The notes: generated by a model from the sequence alone, not told the origin. A stretch of 64,000 nt of DNA from Anastatus disparis (GCA_017163975.1 JAFFSR010000307.1:1871001-1935000); one strand, 5' to 3'. Positions 35,746 through 47,689 are shown, counted from the stretch's first letter. Numbers and translations are program-made.

Positions 35746-35928
35746 CTGTGAATTTTTAAATGCAATCTATATTACTGCGCATTTCCGTGTACAGTCAATT
35801 CATCAGTGCTTTCTAAAATGCATCATGATTTTGAATATTATATCAAATATTATTATATTAGATATTATAATATTTTTATTATATAAATATTTACAATATT
35901 ATTTATAATATTTCTTTATATACAATGT

Positions 35929-37461
35929 TTATGTATAAATTGTGTCTTGATCATTCTTATTTTCTCCCTTGACTATTGCGCTTTTGCTTAATAATAATTT
36001 AAAATTATTTTTATGTTTTCTCCTTGAAAGGGCAACATATAATTGTCCATGACTGAAAACGCGTGATGGTAAATATACACCAACTTTCTCATAAGATTGT
36101 CCTTGGGATTTATTAATAGTCATTGCAAAACCTAATCTAATAGGAAACTATTTTCTTTGCATGTTAAAAGGGATATCTTCTTTAGATAGAGATGAAATTA
36201 TTCTTGGAATGAAAACTAATTTACCTTTGTTTTTTCCACTCGCCAATTCAGCTTGGATAGAATATCTTAGTAGGTTTTTTACTATTAACCTTGTCCCGTT
36301 ACAAAGTCCCTCATTTACATTAAAATTTCTCAAAAGAATTATAATAGCTCCTACTTTTAAATATGATTTATGTGGTGGAAGTCCATTAGGAATTAACGTA
36401 TTTAATAATTCTGTAGGTAACATAACATCTAAATTTTCTTTGTTATCGTCTTTGGCTGTATCAATACTTAAATATTCAACATAGTCTCCTTCTATTATAT
36501 TCAAAACGTCGTTATTGATTTGAATAACATCATTATTTTTAGGAGCCAAAATAACTTTATCTATTAGATTTTCACTATTTATTTTTATTTTATTTCCAAA
36601 TATTTCTTCGACAAGATGTGCTCTAATGATAAGATTTTCTGGTATAGCACTTAGTTCATTATCATCTTCAAAAAGATTAAGACGTTTTCCTTCTCCGATA
36701 TCTAATAACCATTGTTTGAAATTATTATCATTATCTGAAACTCGAAGATTTTCACTTAATGTCGTACGCATAAAATTTTGCCATAATAAACTAAATTTAA
36801 CCGAATTTTCTATAATATTAAAACGACTTCCATGTCGAACAATTGGTAATGTTTGCCTAAAATCTCTTGATAAAATTACAGTTTTAGCACTGAAGGGTTG
36901 GTGTTGTACATCTCATGAATCTTGAAAAAGACGATCAACTGCCTCAAAAGCAAATTTGGAAGTCATAGATATTTCATCCCAAATAATTATTTGTGTTTAC
37001 TTTAATTTTTTTCCTTCTGCAGAGTTAAGCTTAACATTACATGTTGTGCAATCTGTTATATTCAACGGTAGTTTGAATGTTGTGTGCACTGTTTTTCCAT
37101 CAATCAATGAATTCGCTGCTATACCTGTCCAAGCAACACATAAATAACGTATATTATGATATTTAAATTGAGCTATTAAATCGTTAAGTAAATGACTTTT
37201 TCCTGTTCCACCTGGTCCATCAATAAAAATACATTTTTGTTTATTTTGATTTAAACTTTTTATAGTAGAGTCAAATATTTGTCTTTGTTTCTCTTTTAAG
37301 GAATTTATTTTTGTTTCCAATTGATTTAGAATATAATCATTATAATTTAAAATTGTTTCATCATCATTATCTTCTATGTATGTGCTTATGTTAGGTAAAT
37401 TAAAATCATTCAAAGAAAATCCATTGATGTGTAAATTATTTTGAATAACATTCAATGCCAA
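35929..37461 (-). pseudogene. Helitron PIF1-like helicase domain
   Basis: Motif I FIDGPGGTGKSHLLNDL (near 37200), motif II WDEIS (near 36970), SRDFRQTLPIV (near 36850), then LIPNGLPPHKSYLKVGAIII, and the C-terminal [16 protein letters not shown] with YVALSRRK (motif VI, near 36050). These are in several frames: breaks lie at about 36996, 36918 and 36130. In a Helitron this 5'-3' helicase unwinds the strand during rolling-circle transfer. Inactive copy. Confidence 0.88.
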
Positions 37462-37620
37462 TATTTCGCCTATATCTTTTTCGTATTAAGGATTATAAAA
37501 CTTATCTTTATATTTTTCGTATAAATCTCGTGCATTTATGGGATTATGAAAAATGCAAATAAAAGCGAATAATTTACAAAGACCATGAGGGAATTCTGTT
37601 AATGATGCTTCCTCTAAACA

Positions 37621-40151
37621 TCAGTCCCATTCTTCATCTTCATTAAATAATTGTTTAGCTTTAGCTGCTTCATAAAACGAAGTATATATTACATTATCGA
37701 TAGTACGTAAATATTCAAAAGATGTGGCGCCTTTGACATGTAATAGTAATAATCTAATAAAGTAGCGTTCTCTATCTTTTGGATTTACCAAATACATTCT
37801 ACTAAGTATTGGTTTCCTTATTTTTTTTCTTTTATTCAACTTTTTTAGTTTTTCGTCAAATGTATAAAAATGCGGTATTTCTATATACAAGTAATCTCGA
37901 ACTTCTAAATCTTCTCAATTCGATTCGAAATATGCTATTAATGTTGTTCCCACATTTTTCTGCATGATCGTTTCTTCTTTTCCTTCTTTAAGAAATACAT
38001 TTTGTTGATTTTGTTCATGAACGCTTAGTCTTTTTATAGTATGTGAAATAACATGTAAAGGATATTCTAATAATCTGTGCATTGTTTCAGGCGCACATAA
38101 ATATCGTGTATTTATGTATTGTTGTATTTCATCATATTCATATTCAACATTTTCATTATTATCATTTTGAAAAGTGTCTTTCTTTTCTGTTTGGAAATCA
38201 ACATTCACTTCGCGTATTTTAACGTATGCACAATCATGACCTTTATAACAATATTTAAATAAATATTTAATGCATTGTACAGTGGAACATACTTCTATAT
38301 TTATATGTGCATTAAATTTTAATAATAAGTAAGGATTATAAGAAACAACAAATCCATTATCTGCTACTCTTTCTGTAAATTTATTCTTAAAAATTATTTT
38401 GACGCCATCATTTTTACGTTTGTATAACGGATAGCCATTAAATTTAAATTTTGTTGAATCATTAAATTTTTTTGGGAAACTTTTTGTACATTGTTTCGTA
38501 TTTTTATCCATACATGGATAATTTATATTTTGCATACCACAGGGACCGTGTATCATAAATTGCTTAACAATACTATATAATTTCGGATAAATATCTTAAT
38601 TTGGGATTTTTGCACTTATTATTTCATCAACTTTTTCGGGAGTGTTAATTTTATCATTTTTATCTAAGAATAATAACATATGCATATGTGGTAATCCTCG
38701 TTTTTTAAATTCAATTACGTAACCATATGCAACACATTTTCCAAATATTCCTCTTTTAATTACTAAATCTTTAAATTCTTCCACTTTTTGATGAAATACT
38801 TTTGTTACAATATCCGGCCCATCTATTGAATTTTCATGATTTTCTAAGTTTTCAATTATTTCTTTCCAATGTGGATTTTACGTTATAGTTAAAAAAGGTC
38901 AGGTTTACTATGATAATTTACAAGCGACATCGAGTCCATGTAATTTTGTTTCATAAATCGTGGACTGCCCGTAAAATTTGATGGTTATATGACCATTTAT
39001 CCAATTTTTGACGATTCTAATTCTTTTTTGTTATGTAAATAGTTTATTACTCCTTTGTAACAATCACTTCTAAATATATTTTGATTTTTTCGTATAAAAT
39101 ATAATCTAGAAGTTTCAACTTTTACAAATGTATCAATGATTGGCTGATGAGATATTTTTCCCAATTTGAGGTATGGGTTAAATTCATTTCTAATACTAAA
39201 TCTATAATTATAAAATTGCAAATTTGAAATAATAGTTGTTCCAAATTTACTTTTCATATTTGGCAACCATCCATAACCACCATTAGAATAAATTAGCGGA
39301 TATGTCATAGGATCTGTATGTTTGCTAATTGTTGGTATACTAATTGGTCTTTCATACTTAGAGTAAATGAGAATATCACGTTCGATAGGAGGAAGATCAT
39401 CTTTTCCAACATATACTATCACGACTTCATTACAGGTAGGTACATTAAATCTATTTTTATCCAAATTGTTATTGCGGACAATAGACATTGTAACTGTTCT
39501 TGGAGGACAGTTGATTTTTGCACATCGTTGTAGTTTTTCTTTTTCAACTTCATGCATTATTTTTTAGGCTTTTGCATAAGGGTTAATGTTTCTTATCAAA
39601 TTATCTAATTCTTTTAATAATACTAAATTTGTATTGAATTTTTTACGTTCAATCCTTGCAATTTCATTATCTAAAACATATAATTGTCCATATTTACGTG
39701 CTTCATCTTTATTAGGATGCCAAGCATACACATTATGATAAATTTGTCCACATATTCTCATAACTTGTGGTTCTTTACCTGTCAATTTATCAAAATTAGC
39801 ACCAAAACTTGCGAACGCTAAAGCATCATTGTATAATCTTACATTTTGTCGAAATTCCATACTTTCTTTTCTACGTTCGGTTGCTAAAAGTTTTAATCGT
39901 TCTGGGTAAGTAGGATTGTCTAACAATTCCACCTTACCTTTACGACAACAATTAGAGAAATCTTTACATTTACTATATTCGAAAGCAAAATGCTTTGCAT
40001 CACAATGAACACATGTATGTGTCATGGAGCCAATGTAATTTTCAGATATAACATTTTCATCAAAATATATATTTGCATCACAACCAATGAATTTAGAATT
40101 ACTTTCTTCTGCTAGAACTTTTTCATTCAATTTCTTTAATTTTTTTCCCAT
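37621..40151 (-). pseudogene. Helitron Rep (HUH) region
   Basis: From the ATG at 40151: a Cys-rich box (THTCVHCDAKH, CCRKGKV), then FASFGANFDKL and the Helitron-like N-terminal domain. A TAA at 39564-39566 interrupts the frame, which goes on to 38997. Then a stretch with stops (38880-38996) holding the SPRFMKQNYMD motif. HUH motif GLPHMHMLLF is at about 38690 (both His kept). The catalytic Tyr motif KYLFKYCYKGHD is at about 38235. 37621-37890 is the Rep-helicase linker (YFIRLLLLHVKGATSFEYLR, ending DEEWD). Rep nicks and rejoins single strands. Key residues survive but the frame is broken at least four times. Confidence 0.88.
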
Positions 40152-40792
40152 TATGTCCTTAATTTCATCATTTTTTTTTTGTTTATCATGACATTATCAT
40201 TGTTATTACAAATATTATTATTGTTATTTTCAATATAATAATCAATGTCTTCAATTTTTAATCGTTCACACTTTATAAGTAACGTTTTTAATTGATAAGA
40301 ATCATATTCATATTTTCGCTTTCTCTCATCTGTTGGTTTATTCATTCCAATATTATAATTAAAATGTTGAAATTGGTAAAAATCATTATTCATTTGCGTT
40401 TTGTCAATAACATCTGAAATTTCCAATTGTTGATCATCAATTTTTTCAACTATTTCCATTTTATCATATTTAACATAATGTTCATTTTTTAATTTTCTAT
40501 AAGTTTTTCTTTTGCGTAATGCTTCTTTTTCACGTAGCTGTTTCAATTCATCAGTACTTATATTTAAAATCGATTTCACTTTTGCTATTCTATTCTCTTC
40601 TAATATTTTTTCATATTTATGTGATTGTCCTTTTTTTAATTTTATATAAGCTTCTTTCTTTCGTGAAGCCTCACTCGCACGTATTTGTTCCAATTCACCA
40701 TTACTTTTTTTTTTCCTTTGATTCCATTTTGGTTTTCTTATTTTTTTTAACTTTTCTATATATTTATTTGGTTCAAAATATTTTGATTTCAT
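40151..40792 (-). CDS. Helitron N-terminal Lys/Arg-rich repeat ORF
   Basis: 213 codons with two diverged copies of a basic repeat (EQIRASEASRKKEAYIKLKK; QLREKEALRKRKTYRKLK), then an Asn-rich tail. Its stop overlaps the start of the next ORF as TAATG. Helitron Rep proteins of arthropods often begin with such basic repeats, so this is likely the N-terminus cut off by a frameshift. The same repeat continues as decayed DNA at 40793-41290. Confidence 0.6.
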   Translation of the reverse strand: MKSKYFEPNKYIEKLKKIRKPKWNQRKKKSNGELEQIRASEASRKKEAYIKLKKGQSHKYEKILEENRIAKVKSILNISTDELKQLREKEALRKRKTYRKLKNEHYVKYDKMEIVEKIDDQQLEISDVIDKTQMNNDFYQFQHFNYNIGMNKPTDERKRKYEYDSYQLKTLLIKCERLKIEDIDYYIENNNNNICNNNDNVMINKKKMMKLRT

Positions 40793-41290
40793 TTAAGCTT
40801 CTTTCTTACGTAAAGCCTAACTCGCACGTATTTGTTCCAATTCATCATTACTTTTTTTTTCTTTGGATTCCATTTTGGTTTTCTTAGTATTTTTTAACTT
40901 TTCTATATATTTAGTTGGTTCACAATCTTTTAATTTTATATAAGCTTCTTTCTTACGTGAAGCCTCATTCGCACGTATTTGTTCCAATTCATCATTACTT
41001 TTTTTTTCCTTGGATTCCGTTTTGTTTTTTTTTTAGTATTTTTTAACTTTTCTATATATTTATTTGGTTCAGAATCTTTTAATTTTATATAAGTTTCTTT
41101 CTTACATGAAACCTCATCAGAACGTATTTGTTCTAATTAATCATTACTTTTCATTCTCTTGAATTCTAATTTCGTTTTCTTAGTATTTTCTAACATTTCT
41201 TCATATTTATTTGGTTGTTCCATTTTCATTTTTAAATAAGCTTTTTTTTCGTAAAGCATCGTTGTCACGTTTTTGTTCTAATTTTTCATT
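40640..41290 (-). repeat. ~147-bp coding tandem repeat
   Basis: The motif AAGCTTCTTTCTTACGT recurs about every 146-149 bp (near 40649, 40796, 40945, 41091 and 41238). Each unit encodes roughly 49 residues of the basic repeat on the minus strand. Units upstream of 40792 contain stops. Confidence 0.85.
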
Positions 41291-41298
41291 TTTTTTTC

Positions 41299-41592
41299 CT
41301 ACATTTTTGTAATTTTCTGTTCTATTGCATTTTTTCGATATTCATTCGATTTTTCTGTCACCTTTTTCTTAATCAATTTTGTTATACATGAAGATTCCTT
41401 GTTATCTATATCTTTTAATTCTTTTCTTTCTTGATTTAATTCAATCTCATTATTCCTAATTTTATCATCGTCATAATTTATGCTAATATCATCAAAATCT
41501 ATTAAAAATTTTTTTTCTGAAGAGTCATTGTCAATTTCCATTGGAATTATTTCAAGATTAAAATCTTTTGGATTGCAATACATTTGCATCAT
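41299..41592 (-). CDS. Small acidic ORF in Helitron A
   Basis: 97 codons, Asp/Glu/Asn-rich in the middle (FDDISINYDDDK), basic at the end. It lies between the protease and the repeat ORF and may be the linker of one original polyprotein. No known domain. Confidence 0.35.
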   Translation of the reverse strand: MMQMYCNPKDFNLEIIPMEIDNDSSEKKFLIDFDDISINYDDDKIRNNEIELNQERKELKDIDNKESSCITKLIKKKVTEKSNEYRKNAIEQKITKM

Positions 41593-41607
41593 TTTTTTTT
41601 TGTTCTG

Positions 41608-42297
41608 CTAATAACTGCATTTGTAATTTTTTTCAAGAAGTTCAATCTCAGCGTTATCTAAATTTAATGGTATTTTATTTAAACAAGGTTCATGACAAAA
41701 ACTTCTTATCATGTCCGGTGGATTATTGTAATTGATAGTTGCATTATTATAATTATGTAAAATTGGAAACATTGTTATTCGCTGTGTTTCAAAAATTTTC
41801 AATAAATGTAATCGCATTTGGGAAATATCGTATTTTAAGCAACATGGACATAAATTGTAAAGTACTGAAACAGCAAAAGCAATTGCAAAAGCGCCGCAAT
41901 CATAATTACTTGTTTGTGATTGTACTGTTTCGAAAACTATGCTTAATTCAGATTTGTTCGGAAATAATTTGTTTATATAGATTTTTTGCTCATCTTGTAA
42001 ATATTTAAGATTGAAGCTGTCATATATATGAATTATTTTATTATTATAATACATATAAATCCAGTGACCACTTTTAAAATTTCCAGAAAATAATAATTGT
42101 ATAAATTGGGTATCAATGGGTACTGAATTAATATATTGCGGTTTTCGAATAAGTAAAATTGATTGCATATTAAATAAGGTGCACCGTTTTGAAATATTAT
42201 TCAATTCTAATATATGATTATCAGTTAACATCGAATTAATTTCACTATACAATTCTTGTCCTTTAACAAATAATTTATTTTCCTCAGTCAGACCCAT
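41608..42297 (-). CDS. Ulp1-like (C48) cysteine protease ORF
   Basis: 229 codons from ATG. Catalytic triad and oxyanion residue can be read in order: His in SGHWIYMYY (~residue 78), Asp in IHIYDSFN (~92), Gln in VQSQTSNYDCGAFAIAFA (~127), Cys in the same motif (~133). This is the arrangement of SUMO-protease-like C48 enzymes. The C-terminus carries a further Cys/His group (FCHEPCLNKI). It is the outermost intact ORF of Helitron A, in the same orientation as Rep, so it is probably part of the element; an independent neighbour is possible. Intact across the fold. Confidence 0.75.
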   Translation of the reverse strand: MGLTEENKLFVKGQELYSEINSMLTDNHILELNNISKRCTLFNMQSILLIRKPQYINSVPIDTQFIQLLFSGNFKSGHWIYMYYNNKIIHIYDSFNLKYLQDEQKIYINKLFPNKSELSIVFETVQSQTSNYDCGAFAIAFAVSVLYNLCPCCLKYDISQMRLHLLKIFETQRITMFPILHNYNNATINYNNPPDMIRSFCHEPCLNKIPLNLDNAEIELLEKNYKCSY

Positions 42298-42749
42298 TAT
42301 TAAAAATTAAAATTCTTTTAACACTTTTTATCTACTTTAAATAAAGTTAGAGTTGCTTTTATATTAACTTATTTGATTAATTGTATTTTCATATGTTAAA
42401 GCTGAAAAACCAAAAAAAAATTATGAAAAATGCTATGAATTGTCATTAGAAAAAAATTGAATGTTCATAAAATTAAGTCTTAACATAAATTTAATTAAGG
42501 GCGCAAAATACCTTTCACAAATCTTTTTACTCCATCTTATTTATTTTTACTTATATGATGAATATAGCAAGATGAACTTTGAATGATTTTCATTTCTTTT
42601 TTCAATTTTGCAATTTTCCAGAAATATTATAGCTAAAATAATATGATATACTATACAAATTTTTTTTAATTAGCTGATTTAATAATGAATATATCTTAAA
42701 TAATCTCCGAAAAGTTTCTTATGTAAATCTAATTTTGTTTTTTATTTTG
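42298..42749. other. AT-rich, no gene
   Basis: Probably the 5' end of Helitron A; no terminus recognised. Confidence 0.45.
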
Positions 42750-43140
42750 TTAAGAGGCGGTCGGAACCAAATCAGATACTTAGTTCAGTGTTTATAATAA
42801 ACGCTTATAATAATTTAATTACTCATTCATACGACAGAAATTAAGTCAATATCTCTAGTCATGTACATGCATAATTTAAAATAGTTAAAGCCACAATAAT
42901 ATACAAAATATTATCGTCAGGCGAAAAATACTATTTCATAGTCAAAGCGACAATTTTTTGCATGTAATATATGTCAAGTCGGCATTTTTCGCTTTATGAC
43001 AATATTTTGCATGTTTTTGTCGCTTTAATTATTTTATTGTATTTTTTACATATATAACTAGAGGAATCGACTATATTTTTGCAGTGTAAATGAGTAAATA
43101 GATTTTTATAAGCATTTATTATAAGTATCAAACTGAGTAA
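42750..43140. mobile_element. TTAA-type foldback, right end lost
   Basis: TTAA at 42750-42753, then GAGGCGGTCGGAACC. Arms (to ~42955 and from ~42965) are imperfect inverses; the right one ends at ACTGAGTA, ~25 bp short. Its right arm recurs at 34650-34810. The end resembles that of giant foldback G (GAGGCGGTC). Confidence 0.72.
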
Positions 43141-43495
43141 CTTCAAGACAGTTTTTCTTAAATATTGAATTTTAAAAATCTTCAGTCTGCTTTTAAATAA
43201 TATTTATTATAAAATGAATTGAAATAAATCTGAGGGAAAAATGATTTTGGTGCTTATATTGCGAATTTCATTGAGTAAAATAACACAATAACTCACAGGT
43301 TATTAGTTATAATAATTTTCTGAACTCTTTTCACATTAATTCAAATAATGTTAAATATATTTTTATTATTCAACTAAATTTTGATATCATGTAAATGTTA
43401 TAAGTATAAGTTATTGAAAATGAAATATATTGCAATATAAAAGAATAAGTAAATATAATTTAACATAACAATAATTATTTCAAGATTTATTCAAG
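43138..43495 (+). repeat. Direct repeat, copy 1 (~350 bp)
   Basis: Matches 43785-44130 in the same orientation, offset about 645 bp, about 90% by eye. Non-coding. Confidence 0.85.
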
Positions 43496-43784
43496 TGTAA
43501 CACTTAATTATTTATTTGTTGACCTTACAACAAATCTATTATTTCATTTGTTAAGATGAGTACTAATCAATTAAAATTACCTTATAATATGAATTATTAT
43601 ATTTATTTACTTTGATAACAAATATTTTTGCATTTTAGCTACAACGAGTAAAATAACAAGATTCTTTTTTCAAGTATGTTTTTTCATAACATTAGCTAAT
43701 ATAGATATGAGATACTAGGAAAAAATTATCTTATAAAAGCTAAGTATAGAATTAATAATTTTAAGATATAATAACTAGAAACTT

Positions 43785-44130
43785 CAAAACAGTTTTTCTT
43801 AAATATTGAATTTTAAAAATCTTCACTCTGCTTTTAAATAATATTTTTATTCTAGAAAGGATTGAAATAAATGTAAGGGGAAAAGGTGTTTGGTGCCCTT
43901 TATTGCGAATTTCATTGAGTAAAATAACACAATAAATCACAAGTTACTAGTTATAATAATTTTCTGAACTCTTTTTACGTTAATTCAAATAATGTTAAAT
44001 ATATTTTTATTATTTAACTAAATCTTGCTATCACGTATATGTTATATGTTATTGAAAGTGAAATATATTGTAATATAATACAATAAGTAAGATATAATTT
44101 AACATAACAATAATTATATCAAGATTCATT
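43785..44130 (+). repeat. Direct repeat, copy 2
   Basis: Partner of 43138-43495; starts at ACTTCAA.ACAGTTTTTC in both. Confidence 0.85.
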
Positions 44131-45752
44131 AAAAAAATATAGAGTCGTTGCACCAATAAATGAATTGTTTGAAAAAAATTCATTTTGAAATATTTCTTCT
44201 TCATATTACATCTTTTTGAAATATCAAACTTGGATCATATTCTTTAGTAAAGTTTTGAGAACTTAATAAAAAAAAAACGTCTATTTTTTTAAAGTATTTA
44301 ATATCTATTATATTTATTGTGAATTTCATAATATGTGTAATTCATGTAATTTTTTCCAGATACATTTTTAATTTATCGTTTAACATGTAATATCAAAATT
44401 AAAGTTTGAAATGTATTCTTTTAAATGAGATTGATAAATAAAACTGTATTTTTTTATAATGCTGAATATTTGGAATTAAATCTATACCTGTTCAGTCATT
44501 GGTGACATTTCACGGACTCGATACTTAACCTTAATTAAATAAAAAATTAATTAAACTTATTTACCCTGTTTGTATTTATATAAATATTTAATATGATTGA
44601 ATATTTAAATTCAATTTATTTTTATATATATAGATATGTACATAAATATATATGTATGTATATAAAATAAAAATGTTAAGATATTTTCATTAGATATACA
44701 TATGAAATTTGTTTTTAAGCATCTTTCACGTGAAAGAGGTTATTTAGTATATAGGAGATATGCCGATCATATGCAAACAAAATGTAGGAATAAGGAAAGT
44801 TAAAAGGGACGTATTTAGTTAAGACCTTTGCAGAAGACATAAGGGATAAGAAAAAATATTGCCAGGATATGTATATATATGAAAGTAATAAGAAGGAATA
44901 AGTTTCTTTTATCTGTTATTCCTAGCGTATATAGATATACTGGTAATGTATTTTCTTATTCCTTTTCCCTAAAAACGCTCTAACTGTCTCACGAATAAGA
45001 TAGCTCTAAAGAAGCTTTCTCAATGGTCAATACAGTTTATGTCTCGAATAAGACGCTTAATAAATAATCTCCCAGGAACTATTATAAAAAATAACGTTAC
45101 TGTTCTTATCGTGTCAAAGTGGTAGTAATTTTTAGTATTTTCTCATTTCTCAGTTTTTATGAAAATTTCATTTGCACTGTAAGTAGCGCATACTAATTCA
45201 TGTAAGATTATAATACATGATTCATAGAAAATAAATGATAACAATTTAAAGAAATTATTATTATAACAAATTTTAATATTTATTTTGTTATGTTGTAAAA
45301 TTTGTTTTAATAGTAATTATTTTAAATTTGTTTTTCTTTTTTTTCATATCTATTCATGATAAATTTTTAACATACGTATATTATTATGTGTTACCCAAAG
45401 TGAAAACGAACTTTTCATCAAAACCGAGAAATGAGAAATGAGAAACTACTATGAATTTGAAGCTAATGATAGCGACGTTGTTCATTATGTCTGTTCTTCT
45501 AATTATTCCTGTTTCTATATTTTCTTAACATGTAACATTTTTTATTTCTTGAAATTCGTTTTTAAAAGGTTTTATATATACATATATATAATTACATACA
45601 CAAATACATTTAAAAATAGATACTTTGAAATTTAAAATATTTTAAATTGGAAAATATTTTTTATAAAGGTCAGAATCAAACCGAGCGACGTTCGGAGCGA
45701 GGTAATTGAAGTTATTTATTTATTATCAGTTTTATCAAATGTAACTGTTTAT
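44131..45752. other. Intergenic, no supported gene
   Basis: AT-rich. A GAGCGACGTTCGGAGCGAGG patch at about 45684 precedes the next ORF. The 65-codon ORF at 45438 has no domain. Confidence 0.45.
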
Positions 45753-46307
45753 ATGATTGATCAAGCAAGATCATTGGTAAATAATAAAGATATTCCCGAA
45801 AAGCCTGAGAACTATTCTTCGGATAGTGAAATTATCACGAAAGTGAAAAATTATTATTTGAACGATGGTTTCAATTGTTCTTGTCAAAGTGCAAATAAAA
45901 CTGACACAATATCTGTTAAAGAAAATGGTAGAAAAACTAAAAGAGGTAAACGCTTTCTTACGCGAAGCATAAAAAAAATATATCAATTATTAATAGAAGA
46001 AAATCCTGAAATTAAAACAAAAATCAGTCAATCAATATTATATGCCTTAAGACCAAAGTGGGTTATCCCCCTTCCACCCAACGATTCATGTCTTTGCGTT
46101 TATTGCGAGAACCTAAAACTTATGTTGGATGCTTTGAATGAATATAAAAAAGAGAATAAACATGACATTGCGGATTTGGAATTGAAAATATATTCTTCAC
46201 TTTTTTGTTTAAAAGATGATATGAAATGTGTACTAAGAGAATGTAAAGAATGCCCAATTGGAGATAGTATTGATTTAAAAATGAATTCTTTGACAGAAGA
46301 AGATTAA
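45753..46307 (+). CDS. Unrecognised Cys-containing ORF, probably transposon-derived
   Basis: 184 codons from ATG, ending TAA. Features: a basic stretch (GRKTKRGKRFLTRSIKK), an ALRPKWVIPLPPND box followed by CLCVYCENLKLMLDAL, and a second Cys group near the end (CVLRECKECPIG). The LRPKW..C.C..C.N arrangement recalls multi-copy arthropod and cnidarian proteins of mobile origin, but I cannot name the family. The frame is open somewhat upstream (SEVIEVIYLLSVLSNVTVYM), so the start is uncertain. It is one of the few intact ORFs inside the 34.7-kb interval. It lies 84 bp from a SINE. Confidence 0.5.
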   Translation: MIDQARSLVNNKDIPEKPENYSSDSEIITKVKNYYLNDGFNCSCQSANKTDTISVKENGRKTKRGKRFLTRSIKKIYQLLIEENPEIKTKISQSILYALRPKWVIPLPPNDSCLCVYCENLKLMLDALNEYKKENKHDIADLELKIYSSLFCLKDDMKCVLRECKECPIGDSIDLKMNSLTEED

Positions 46308-46390
46308 TATGAAGAAATAACTTTATTGAACAATTTTATTGTTTATCTTACTTGTCTTATTTACTTGAATGCGTCAAGTCGTTAATGAGA

Positions 46391-46773
46391 TTGATTGATA
46401 GTTGATTTTTATTGGTCATCAGCTTCTAGGCTATTTCGGCCATTCCACAATTTCAGTCCATCAATGATCCTCCGGAATTCCTCGATGATTTTTATTTTTA
46501 CATCTATTTTATCTATTTTATCTAAATTTTTCCAGTATCTCTTTATTATTCATTTTCATCGCCCAGTGGGACTTTTAAACATTTTCATCGCCCAGTGGGA
46601 CTTTTTACAACACACTTATTTAGCCCCGAGAGGCTTTCTAAAAGCGTTTTCGTGGTCTCCGTGTTTTATTTCCCGGAGAAAAATCAGAAAAAATTTTTCT
46701 GAAATTTTTCCGAGGAATCGAGCCCCGGTCCACTAGAGCACGAGAGCCAAGCCCCTGCGCTACCGCCGCTTCT
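46391..46773 (-). mobile_element. tRNA-derived SINE with 15-bp target duplication
   Basis: On the minus strand the head reads TAGCGCAGGGG (A box, 46752-46762) and GGCTCGATTCC (B box, 46714-46724). The body contains a duplicated AGTCCCACTGGGCGATGAAA (46551-46600), and the tail has AGATAAAAT repeats. Flanks AAGTCGTTAATGAGA (46376-46390) and AAGTCATTAATAAGA (46774-46788) match at 13 of 15. Transcribed by RNA polymerase III and mobilised by a LINE in trans. Confidence 0.85.
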
Positions 46774-46788
46774 AAGTCATTAATAAGA

Positions 46789-47689
46789 ATGCAAAAAGCG
46801 AATTGTCGCCATCTGGTGGTGGCATATGTCACTCCCTACAAAGTAAATTTAAATCGTAGGCACAAAATTCAAACTGGATAAAAAGTGCTAATTATCAACA
46901 AAAAAACTTTCTATTTTTGTAAACTTAAAATCATCATAACTTCGGTTCGAATTGATAAAACAATTTGATCGAGGATTTATTTTAAAGATTTTTGTTAATA
47001 TTTTTGATAAATTAATAAATAAAAGCATAAAAGAATTGTAAAAAGACGTAATAGTTGGAAAAATAATATGATGCGCCATGGTATCAATGTTTTAAAACGG
47101 AGAATATAAAAAAAAAACCTTTAAAAATCTGTTTGAAAAAAAATAAGGCAAAATCGCATATTTTCATCTATCCTAAAAGTTAGTATTTTTCATGTATAAA
47201 AACATGTAAAAATTAAAAAAAAAAATTTATAGTTTTTGAAAAAATCGCTTTTGAAAAAAATCGCTTTTTTCGGTTTTTCATGAATAACTCAAAGAGGTCA
47301 ACTTGTATCGCAAAAATCAAAACGGCATTTAAAACTAGACTAAATTTCGCACTTACATTATAAGATCGTCCAAAAAGGTCAAAAATTGACGGAGCTACGG
47401 CAATTTGAAAATTTAGGTTCATTTTCAATTTTTTAATTTTCATTTTTACACCCAACACTAAATACGCTGTAGCGAGGAAAAAACATATTTTTAAGCGTTC
47501 TATGAGGTAAATTTTATCTTTATATACATATTAGAAGGTATTGTTATCACTTGGAAGAGAAAAAAAATCGATCAGTGACAGCCTGCATTAATCTGAATGG
47601 AATCGGTCTGTTGTCAAAAAAATAAAATAGTTTTATCACCGTTAAGTTGATATCATGAAAAATTAAAGTCTTTTTTATTTTATAACACT
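46789..47689. other. Intergenic, no supported gene
   Basis: AT-rich with poly-A/T runs; nothing recognised. Confidence 0.5.

Larger units (their letters stand above)
35929..42297 (-). mobile_element. Helitron A, coding part, decayed
   Basis: Minus-strand order: Ulp1-like protease, small acidic ORF, Lys-rich repeat ORF, zinc-finger/Rep, PIF1-like helicase. This order and the Rep-helicase pair define a Helitron, a rolling-circle transposon. Coordinates are those of the coding part; I could not locate the 5' TC or the 3' CTRR hairpin end. Many stops and frameshifts. Confidence 0.85.

Noticed and set aside
46714..46773. tRNA gene
   Set aside because: A and B boxes are present but the sequence continues into a SINE body and tail with a target duplication; no good acceptor stem.
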